64,000 nucleotides of DNA from Dimorphilus gyrociliatus (Eukaryota > Annelida > Polychaeta > Dinophilidae), in NCBI GenBank assembly GCA_904063045.1, contig CAJFCJ010000009.1, positions 2,480,968 to 2,544,967 of the forward strand, given 5' to 3'. Position 1 is the first letter of the stretch; the number at the start of each line of letters is the position of its first letter. The translations under genes and the position numbers were made by a program. The notes under the pieces were generated by a model. It ran no database searches and had not been told where the DNA came from. It saw only the letters and a list, made by a program, of their open reading frames with translations. Positions 52,161-61,560 of this stretch are shown here, in pieces.

Positions 52161-52439
52161 TTACAATTGTGCAATATCATTGTCAGTTTTATCATCATTC
52201 TTCAATTTATTATCTCTAATATATTCTTCCTTTCTTCTTCCTTTTTCTATTCGTTCTTTACCAATCTCCTCCTCGAACAGAGAAGCTCTTTGATGACAAA
52301 AATAGAACTTAATAAAGATGTAAAAACGACAAAAGAAAATATGTATCGCCGAAACTAAGCAAATTCCAGTTGGAAAGAATAAGAAAACTAAGACAACTTT
52401 CTCCTTTGTTGTACATAGTCGAAAGCATTTATCTTCCAT
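52161..52439 (-). CDS. Small orphan membrane protein (uncertain)
   Basis: ATG at 52439 opens MEDKCFRLCTTKEKVVLVFL with one or two hydrophobic stretches (to about residue 48), then a charged, Glu/Lys-rich tail. Stop at 52161, or a splice (CAATT|GTAATT) to sequence near 52100 that would add a short basic tail. No family recognised; composition is compatible with a real gene but the evidence is limited to an open frame. Confidence 0.35.
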   Translation of the reverse strand: MEDKCFRLCTTKEKVVLVFLFFPTGICLVSAIHIFFCRFYIFIKFYFCHQRASLFEEEIGKERIEKGRRKEEYIRDNKLKNDDKTDNDIAQL

Positions 52440-52577
52440 GATTAACTACGATATTCTTGTTTTTAAAAATACACAATGAACGAATTCTATATACAAATAT
52501 CGTATTACTTTTAAAGATTCATTGATGTCATCTAGTAGAGAGCATAATTTAATTATTTAACATGGAAAGTATATATA

Positions 52578-52976
52578 TTAATATTTAAATATATGCAAAT
52601 AAATGTAGATTAGGATTATTATTTTTGTTAATAAAATTACATATAGCATTATACACAATATAGACAATATATTTCTTATATAAAAATAGATTTTGGAGGT
52701 GAAAGCTTCTGAATTGGAATAGCTCCCTTGTTCCTTTGAATGTTTACATTTTTCTTTCCTTCTTAAATATAAATAGAGTAGAAATGTTAATTTACAATAG
52801 TAGACTATATATGCTGATATGAATAGGCCCATTATAATGTTAAAGTTTGATTTATCATTTAAAATAGGAACTAGAATTGTTTCATTTCCTATATCAAATA
52901 CAACACCTGTTTCCGATGATTTTTTTTCATTTTCTTTTATTGCTATTACTCTCACTTTTTTAAAGTTGATATTCAT
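52578..52976 (-). CDS. Orphan single-pass membrane protein (uncertain)
   Basis: An open frame from ATG 52976: a polar N-terminus (SSETGVVFDIGNETILVPIL), a membrane segment IIMGLFISAYIVYYCKLTFL, then a basic RRKEKCKHSK stop-transfer stretch and a hydrophobic C-terminal end that may be untranslated AT-rich sequence. No homolog recognised. It may be the last exon of a longer gene. Confidence 0.4.
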   Translation of the reverse strand: MNINFKKVRVIAIKENEKKSSETGVVFDIGNETILVPILNDKSNFNIIMGLFISAYIVYYCKLTFLLYLYLRRKEKCKHSKEQGSYSNSEAFTSKIYFYIRNILSILCIMLYVILLTKIIILIYIYLHIFKY

Positions 52977-53794
52977 GTTTTAGGAAGTTCTGATTCCCAT
53001 ATTTCAGTTTTATTCTCTGTTTGTTGTTATCCATTGATTTATTATTTCTACTTTGAATCTATTTGACGTTGTAAACCTTTTTTTCCCATATTTAACAACA
53101 CTTCCAATTGAAACCTTTGACTATAATAATAACTTTGTTTTATCCAATTAATATGACTTTGAAATACATCCCTATTTTCCTAAATTAGCCTATAAATAAG
53201 GGGATTTTAATACCTTTATAATTAATATAATTACATACGAATCTAATTTAAATAGTAAAATATTTATAACCAACAATAATCTTCATATTAACTAATTTCT
53301 TTATTATATATGAATAAATTTGCATATTAAATTCACAAGTTCTCATAATTAATCTTACAATGAAAAGAACAATTGCTATTTTTATCATGGAACTATAAAT
53401 TTTAAATGTTTAGAATCACATAAATTATTTTATTTATTGAAAAATGCAACATAAAAAAGCACAAGTTTTCATAATTAGGTGCTTTTTTCTTGACATTTTG
53501 TTGAAAGAGTTGAATTAGATGTAAATTTAATTTGTTCTAAAAATGGATACACATATAAAAGGAACGTTTATAAATAATTCATATATTTGTTCAAACCTTG
53601 TGAATTTCTATTGGTAAATTCGGAAGCTGCAAACAAAAAAGATTAATGAATATGTATTTTAATTTCATAAGATTTCATTCCAGTTCATCTGGAAAGGGAG
53701 AGATCATTCTGCTTAGTTATGAATGTGGGGATATATTAACAAAAGCTCCCCAGCCCTCCCTCCTATTCTAACCCTATATTTTCTTCTGAAAAAA

Positions 53795-56530
53795 CTAACC
53801 ATCTTTTACAACGTCGCTATTAGTTTTACTTGACTTAAGCATTCTATTAAAAAAGAGATATTTTCTTATATATCGACGATAAAAGTGTAGAAAAACTACA
53901 AAAATGACAGCTATGCAAAGTAAACTAATGAGGATGTTTAAATAAGTATTGGAAATATTGGAAATCTCATGAAGTGTCTTTTTAGGATCGTCTTCCATTT
54001 TAGTACTAAACTTCCCAGTGGATCTTTTAGTCCATAATGTGTTAAATGTATATTTATTATTATAATAATCGCTTTTATATGAAATTTCATCTTTTGAATT
54101 CGATGAATTAAAGAGAATATCTTTTGTTACTAATATGGTTCCACCTATTATTCCAAAAATAGATATTGCACTTATAACACCGGCAAGGATGTTAATTTTT
54201 TTCGAGCATCTACAGCAGAAACATTTGTTGCTATCATCGTTATCAGGGTCAATTCTGAATCGTTTTGGCATCTTTGCGTTTTTAGCATGTTCTATCAATT
54301 CCAAAGATACATCATTATCATCACCATCAAATTCTTTCAATTCTTGTTTACTATCTGTCTTTTTATCTAGAGGAACTAAAGCTTCTTCGTAAAGATCCGA
54401 TGTCAAAACTTTTATATCCTTTACACTTTCAATAGTTATCTCTTGTTCATCGAATCTTATAAAGTAATTAGTTTATAGACATAAATATATATATATAAAT
54501 GCTGTATAACTTAATTAATACTAGCTTATTAAAAAGCGGTAATATTTCATTGACCTTATCCTGAATGTAGTCAGAGTTCTTTTGTAGCAATTTAATTCTA
54601 AGTATTAACCTATCTAATACATATTCATTATCAATATTATTAATAGTTCTAAATCTCCTGTAAAGCAAATAAGATTGAATTTTATTTGTTTGTTTATTTG
54701 TTTTTTTTTTTAAAAAAAAGTTAATGAAAGTGATTTTTTTTACCTTTTAAGATTCTTGTCTTTCAAGGTTATTGAACTTAGATGTTTTATTCCATAGTAA
54801 TAGAAATTCACTAATAGTATAGTCATTCTTACATAACTTTTTAACTGGTTTAAAGATCTGTAAAATTACGAAGATTAATACAAATGTTTTATTTACTTTT
54901 ATGTTTTCTTAACAGTTTATCCGCACTATCATAAAGATTTGATATTGATTCATGAATATTTTGAGGTAGAAAGAGAATATCATCATAATAAAAGAATAGT
55001 CTATCATCTTTAAATATATCTTCAAAAATTCTCTTATCTATATGTTTAATTTCATCTGCAAATGTAGATAAATCTCCTTTGTTCAAAAACCTATCAGACA
55101 ATTCTGAAAGAATGAACTTATGAACTTTATGTCAGTTTTTTTAATATAATTACTTATACCATAAAATCGCTCAGATCTTAAATTAAGAATATACTTGGAA
55201 GGTTCTCTATCTTGCCAAAACTTTTTATTATAATGAAGAATAATACTATTAAACTCATCCGACGCCAGACGTTTAACAAAATCAAAGTTTATTAATTCAT
55301 TATCCATTTTATTCATAATATTTACAAAGTCTTTTGTATTTTCTTTAAATTTGTTAAAATCACTTAAAAATCGATAAAAGTTTTATTATAATATTGAAAA
55401 TAAATTGATTATATTTTACGATAAATCTGGAATATCATTTTCCGGAAATATTTCTTCAATAGCATCATAACCTCTCTTTAAAAGTGATGAAAATGAATCA
55501 AAACGATTAATTAAATTTTTGATGAGTATTAAATCTTTCTTAGCTTTTTTAGCATCATTTCTAAAGTTTCTATTAAAGGAAAGAAACAAAGAGCTCTATT
55601 AAAACAGAGAATTAATTTATGTATTTTTTACATTACTCAAAATATAATGCACTTAATGAATCTAATGCTTGAGATATCTTTTCAGATGTTCTTAATCTCC
55701 AAGTTAAACCAGTTTTTATTTGGCTAATGTAAAATGAACCTTGTTCTTTAAGCGAATATCTAAAGGATTCCGATATATCGTAAATTTCACTTTATTTACG
55801 AAAATAAAGAGGTTATTTAAGAATAAGATTAAAGAAAAAATAAGATATTTAACATTGAACTCTTAAAAGCTCTAAAGCATTTTTCATAATTTTCAACTAT
55901 TTGATCCTTTAATTTCTTACTAAAGAACGTATCAATCAAGGAGGATATTCGATAGTTGGTATCATATTCTCTCTGCATCTCAAAATGATAATTATCAAGT
56001 GATAAGTCTCTTAACATAAATGAAACCTCTTTATCAACTTTTGAAGGTTTTCGAAAAAACGAAGGATTTTCTAGAAATCGATACAAAGTGAACATTTCTA
56101 AATATATAATATATTTCCTAACCTATTCCTATGTATCTCTTTCTTTGTAACCTTTTCAAAAGAGCCTTGTTAAGTGGTAATCCTTCATCCGACGCTTTGT
56201 CAAAGTTTTTATAATCCTCTTGATAATTATCTTTGTGTTTATATATATGTATATATATATATATATATGGAATATAAGAAATTTTAAGATAAAATGATAC
56301 ATTTGTTCGTATTCGGAGCAGTCTTGTATTTATTTTTAGAGTCTAAAATTGCATATTGTAAGAGTAAATTATATTAAATATTGAACAGCATGGAAAATAT
56401 TATACCCTCCGGTGTTTGTTTATCAGGAAAGTACTCTAGCACTTGACCTAAGCAAGAGAAAAATATACAACTTCATCTATATTTACTTTGTACTAAGGAG
56501 AAACATACCAAGTTTTATAATATCGCTATC
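53795..56530 (-). CDS. Orphan multi-exon helical protein with C-terminal membrane segments
   Basis: Not recognised. From about 56530 down, at least ten short exons can be chained in frame: SDSDIIKLGQVLEYFPDKQ, DNYQEDYKNFDKASDEGLP, MFTLYRFLENPSFFRKPSKV, EIYDISESFRYSLKEQGSF, NFRNDAKKAKKDLILIKN, DFVKRLASDEFNSIILHYN, RFLNKGDLSTFADEIKHI and YVLDRLILRIKLLQKNSDYI. The last exon (54450-53795) has CFCCRCSKK, membrane segment INILAGVISAISIFGIIGG, a 70-residue loop with TKRSTGKF, and membrane segment YLNILISLLCIAVIFVVFL, then a basic tail. The body looks mostly alpha-helical. The true start is unresolved; a Tyr/Cys-rich leader at 56988-56877 is one candidate. A GTTAGT donor at the end could also splice to about 53627. 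Confidence 0.5.
56240..56269. repeat. (TA)n microsatellite
   Basis: TATATA tract within an intron of the orphan gene; another lies at 56608-56629. Confidence 0.75.
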
Positions 56531-57134
56531 ACTCTTTCCTTATTTATATGAAAAATGAATAAATTTAGTTATATTTGCATATATTAAATATACAGAAATA
56601 AAATTTATATATATATATATATATATATAGTTAACTCCTAATCGTCTTTTTTCTTCCTTTAATAAAATATATAAAGAATAAATGTAATTTATTTTGCTGA
56701 TATGGGTCATTCTAGTAATAAAAACCTGTTAAACTAGCTATTTGAACAAAGTAAAAACTCTTATTTTGATCCTTAAAAATAGATAAATAACATGGCATTA
56801 ATTACATAGTAGAAAGATATAGTTATATAGTATTTATGATAATAATTATTAATAAAACCTGAGAAATGCTTAGATTTTGTAATTGATTATTTGTGTCAAT
56901 TCCATAACAAAGTGTAATTAGAGACATTAACGTTAGATAGTAATAATAGTAACAATAATAATAACAATAATAACAGTCAATTAAGATCATTCTTTCTATC
57001 TATAATTCTATCTTTCTATATTTATAACATCCATTATCACCAAAGAAAACTAGTGGTGGCAAACTATCTATACAATCTAATTTATATGAATATTTATTGT
57101 TATTTATTCATTTAAATAGAATATTTTTGAAATT

Positions 57135-58318
57135 TTAAATAGATAGTTTTTTTCCATAAGATTTTCTAACAATTGTTAATTGATTCATAAACTTTTGACG
57201 AATAAACTGGTAGAATTCGTATTCTATTGCTAATAAATCTCTCATAAAAGTAGCAGTTTTATCTAATAAAGCTGATTTCTTTATTGTTTTATATTTTACT
57301 TCGACATTCTTTTGCTTTTTTAAATAGGTTTCGTAAATTCCGCTAAAGAATAATGGAAGGAAATAATCAAGTACTTCGGTTGTTTCTTTTAGATATTCTG
57401 TTAATCCAACAACAGCGAAATAATTTTCAACATTGTAGATTGCTTTATCTAGAGCTTTTCTTGTCGGTTTTCTTTAATGTTTCACAAATATTATTCGTAA
57501 ACGTGTAATATCTAATTACTAACCTGCAAAAGGGCTCATGACCGCAAAAGAAAGGTATAATCTTGTAATATCCTTCTTCAGCACTATTTCCTAACGGTTC
57601 AACACATTCCGGGATATTCTTACTAACACATTCATCAAAGGACTGTAAGAAAATAATTAATTATCAATATTATAGAATATACAAGATAGATCTTACTCGA
57701 TAGCGAGTTGCATTATCCATATCTCTTATATGATCAGGTTGAAATCTTCGAAAATAATAGAAAGAACGCATTCTCTCTATAGGATCTCGTATAACATTAA
57801 TATAGGTAGGCTGGGTTCCATTATACCTAATAAAATATATTCTTGAATTTTAACTTGGAAACCTGCTTCACTCACTTTGAAAATTCTAGAAAATGATAAT
57901 GTCCTTCAAGGAGAAAAGGGCCAATGCTCTCCTCAAAAGTTTCAACTGTTTTATAATTATATTCATCTTCATGGAAATAAGGACTATACTCCTTCAGTTC
58001 GTGTACTTGAAATTTATTCGTTTCAGCAGATGTCTTTATTAATTCAATTATAGTCCGACTCCCACATTTAGGAACTCGATTGTAGAAGATTTTATTTAGT
58101 TGCACTTGTTTGTTTACACTTTGTAACGTCCCTCTGTCAGTGCGTTTAGCTGACGATAAGGTCAAGACTGGTTGAGTAAGAACCGATCGATTTAATTTCT
58201 TCTTAGTAGGGTGTATATTATTGAGAGAAATATGAAAATTATGATATACCAGAGCAATTATCAATAACGTTTGACACACAAGAACTGCCGTCAAAATATA
58301 ATTGCTTATCTTAACCAT
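57135..58318 (-). CDS. Uronyl 2-O-sulfotransferase-like protein A
   Basis: Golgi type II membrane enzyme that moves sulfate from PAPS to C2 of uronic acids in glycosaminoglycans. Start MVKISNYILTAVLVCQTLLI is a signal anchor. The PAPS 5'-phosphosulfate loop reads IFYNRVPKCGSRTI, the substrate-side histidine motif LLEGHYHFLEF, and the PAPS 3'-phosphate motif INVIRDPIERM followed by SFYYFRRFQPDH. Then come SFDECVSKNIPECVEP, IIPFFCGHEPFCR and the C-terminal YEFYQFIRQKF. The spacing and the double-Cys motifs fit UST more than HS2ST. Exons are short; the first is 58318-57876. It is a tandem copy of the next gene. Confidence 0.88.
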
Positions 58319-58654
58319 AACCTATGTAATTTTAACAAAGGAACAGTCGAATCTTTCTTCTTTGAAATTCAGATGTAATGAATAATATTAAGAAGTGACA
58401 ACTATTTAATGACTTGAAACATTAATATGATACATATGAACAAAGAAATAACAGATTGAGTATCGTTTTTTTGTCAATGTAGTTAACACAACTAAAATTA
58501 GATTAGTAATGATTTAAACTGAGTATTAAATTCATGTATTAGATAACGATAATAAGGAAGATATGCAAATCATAACAATAAACAAAAATCAAAAATTATA
58601 ACACCTGATTAGTCTTCCTTTTTCTTCTTTTTTAATATTATTGTTTTTTCAATA

Positions 58655-60197
58655 TTAAGATTTTTTTCTGGTAATTTGCAACTGTTTCTTTAAATTTTTG
58701 CGTACAAAATTATAGAATTCGTATTCTAAAGATAACAAATCCTTCATAAAAATGACGGTTCTTTTGGACGGCTTGAATTTTTTTACAGTCTTATGTTTTA
58801 TTCTTAGAATTGGGGCTGTTGAGAGAGAAAGAGAGAGAGGAAGAGAGTAAGAAATAAGGAATTTTCAATTAATTATATAATTAAAAGTACTATTTATATA
58901 AATATTTACATTGTTCCTTAAAAATACTTTGTAAACCTTCGAAGAAAGAAGGTAAGAAATACTCCAAAAGTTCGGCTGTCTCCTTAAAATACTCAGTTAG
59001 TCCAACAACAGTATAATAATTTTTAACATTCTCGATTGCTGTATTTAAAGCTTTCCTCGTTGGTTCTCTATAATTGAAATAAAAGTAATATCTAATTATT
59101 ACGTAATCATAATAATTACCTGCAAAATTCTTCTTGACCGCAAAAGAATGGTATAATTTTAAAATATCCTTCTTCGGGATGATCTCCCATTGGTTCAACG
59201 CATTCGGCATGCTTTTCACTTACACACTCGTCGAAAGACTATTTATTCAAATATATATACTGTATTTACTGTATTTAGTAGTAATAATTGCCCTTACCCT
59301 ATCGCGTTTAATACTCTCCATCTCTCTTTCATGTCCTGGCTGAAATCGTCGAAAGTAATACCAAGAGACCATTCTCTCCAGAGGATCTCTTATTATATTG
59401 ATATAGATAGGCTGAGTGACATTATACCTGCAACGTGTCAAAGTGTATTCCATGTGTATTTAACAATTTCAAACTATTTAATTTGCATAAATAGTCTTAA
59501 AATTCTTAAATTTTTCCTTAAACGTTAAAATTTAGTAGGAAAATATAATAATTTTTAATTTATACCTTATTTATATACAGTAGTATATATATTTATTATA
59601 TATGCTGTATAATTCCAAAAAATAGGCTGACTTTTGTTATAATATTTGCAATGTAAACTAGATTTATTTTACTTGGTTCAGTTGAAATCATTTCGCAAGC
59701 AATTAGGATATTTTTTGTATAAAGTAGCTTAAAAGTTACTCAAAGTTTACGTTTATTTAAATAGAAAATCGTGCATTTCTACTATGATTTACTCACTTTT
59801 TGAATTGCATAAAATGATAATGCCTTTCGTAGACAAAAGGTCCTGATGCTTTATCTATCCAACTTGCCAATTTTCTCTTCTCTTCTTCACTGTCGAAAAA
59901 CGTCATATAACGGGGATCTCTAACAACTTGAAATCCATTCCTTTCGGCGGATAAATGTAATAAATCAATCATACTATGGCTACCGCACTTTGGGACACGA
60001 TTATAAAAGATTTTTCCAAATGTTGATAGGTCATATGACCTACCATTTCTATAAAAAACACCTTTCCTTGTAAAGTAAAAGTTTTTATAAAGTAAAGCAG
60101 TTATCATAAAAGTTTGACAAACTATAATTAAAATAAGACTAGCAGGTTTACTCCTAGTCATATTTTTTATTGAAAGTCGTGATTGGACACTAGCCAT
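58655..60197 (-). CDS. Uronyl 2-O-sulfotransferase-like protein B
   Basis: Paralogue of the neighbouring gene, same strand and exon order. It starts MASVQSRLSIKNMTRSKP, with membrane anchor ASLILIIVCQTFMITALLY. Motifs are IFYNRVPKCGSHSMIDLL, VYERHYHFMQF, INIIRDPLERMVSWYYFRRF, IIPFFCGQEEFCR, EPTRKALNTAIENV and YEFYNFVRKN. The PAPS-binding residues and the motif His are all kept, so both copies look active. The stem is shorter than in copy A. The first intron (about 59790-59430) is longer than usual. A short GA repeat lies in the intron at about 58822-58845. Confidence 0.88.
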
Positions 60198-60320
60198 ACC
60201 ATATGTATTAAACGATACGCATCATTAAGCCTTTGTTAGGTATTGTATTCAGCTAGTTTTAACAGCATAAAAAAGCTATAGACTGCATATATATAAACGT
60301 ATATGAATATTCAAACATTT

Positions 60321-60747
60321 TTACTCCTTCTTATTCATTGTGTTTTTCCATTTCTTATTACTTCTTTTACACGATTTTGACCTATTTAATATCCTCGTAC
60401 AAACTACTAGCCTGCTAAGGAAGAAAAAGAAGAGAATTAATAATAAAAGAAGATTGTTTATTTTTTTTTTCAATACTTCTAATAAGTTTGCGAGTTTTTG
60501 GAAAGTATTTTCCTGTTTTTCTAGATTATTAACAATTTCCGATCCAATTGCCAAACGTTTCTGGAGTTTCAATCGATTACAAACTTTTGATGATTTACAT
60601 CTATATTTTTTAAACATATTGTTAAAGGGTATTATAAAAAAGATATGTTAAAGTCAAGAGGGTAGAATATATTTACTCCTGAGATGATCCATAGTTGATA
60701 AATGTGATAAATAGTATCAAAACAAGAAGGAAAATAGTTGTCTTCAT
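60321..60747 (-). CDS. Orphan 116-residue secreted/membrane protein
   Basis: Two exons, 60747-60677 and 60600-60321, join in frame. Exon 1 is almost exactly a signal peptide (MKTTIFLLVLILFITFINYG, then SSQE). Exon 2 encodes a short Lys/Leu-rich ectodomain with two Cys (CKSSKVCNR), a leucine-rich membrane segment (NNLLLLLILFFFFLSRLVVC) and a basic tail. No family recognised. Signal peptide followed by a splice at its cleavage region supports a real gene. It faces POLE4 head to head, 174 bp apart. Confidence 0.6.
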
Positions 60748-60921
60748 CTTGTAAACAGTATTACTGTACTGTACACTACTTTGCACGCAAGTACGTGAGT
60801 AAGATTGGTTTGGCGCCTGGTTATTTTTAGATTTTGGTTCTCTTCTTTTGGCAGATGTTTCCTTTTCGTAAGCCTATTATTACACTTTTTTTCAATTGAA
60901 AGCGCCATCTGTAATATTAAA
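60748..60921. promoter_or_regulatory. Shared promoter of POLE4 and a small orphan gene
   Basis: 174 bp between divergent start codons. Contains TTTGGCGCC near 60810 and AGCGCCATCTGTAA at 60901-60914 (reverse strand CAGATGGCGCT), 8 bp before the POLE4 ATG. Promoter role inferred from layout. Confidence 0.5.
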
Positions 60922-61452
60922 ATGGCGCGAAACGACGACGACATGGATGTACTCGAGACTATAGAAGTTGATGATAGTGTCATTGCTAAGGAAAAGAATC
61001 AAAAATTAATTAGATTACCATTATCACGAATCAAACAGATTATTAAGATGGATCCTGAGGTAACATTAGCAGGATCGGAAGCCGTTTTTTTGATAGCTAA
61101 AGCAACGGTTCGTCCTAATCTTTTTTTTCGTACGCTTGTCAGATGACGATTACATTATAATTACTGTTTTTATATATTTTAGGAATTGTTCCTACAAGAA
61201 TTTGCCAAAAATTGTGGTCGATTTGCAACTCAGGGTAAAAGAAAAACGCTAAAGAGACAAGATATAGGTAAATATACTCATTAGTATTGTAGAACCATTG
61301 GATTCCTTATTTCGAATATTATTAGATAGCGCAATTGATTATCATGATGCCTATGCTTTCTTAGAAGGTAAGCTATACATATTTCACGTATATATTGATA
61401 ATAATATGATATAATTTTCTACTGTTTAGGAGCTCTAGAAACTTTAGAATAA
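60922..61452 (+). CDS. POLE4: DNA polymerase epsilon subunit 4
   Basis: Histone-fold subunit of DNA polymerase epsilon that pairs with POLE3. Four exons (60922-61107, 61183-61267, 61326-61367, 61430-61452) give 111 residues. The conserved core reads RLPLSRIKQIIKMDPEVTLA, GSEAVFLIAKAT, ELFLQEFAKNC, TQGKRKTLKRQDID and YHDAYAFLEGALETLE, matching POLE4 closely (VTLAGQEA, QGKRKTLQRRDLDNAIE, FAFLEG). The start follows the first histone-fold-compatible ATG; a longer upstream open frame is not needed. Confidence 0.93.
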
Positions 61453-61560
61453 ATCAACTACATCAACCTATTATCGCTATATAATTTAAATATTCTTTTT
61501 GTGCATTTTTTAAACTTTTTTCCAAATTTATTTCATTTAAAGTTAAAATACAGGAATTAT

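Noticed and set aside
60805..60921. Upstream in-frame extension of POLE4 with a hydrophobic, signal-like stretch
   Set aside because: POLE4 is nuclear and its homologs start near the chosen ATG; the extension overlaps the shared promoter and carries a likely regulatory motif.
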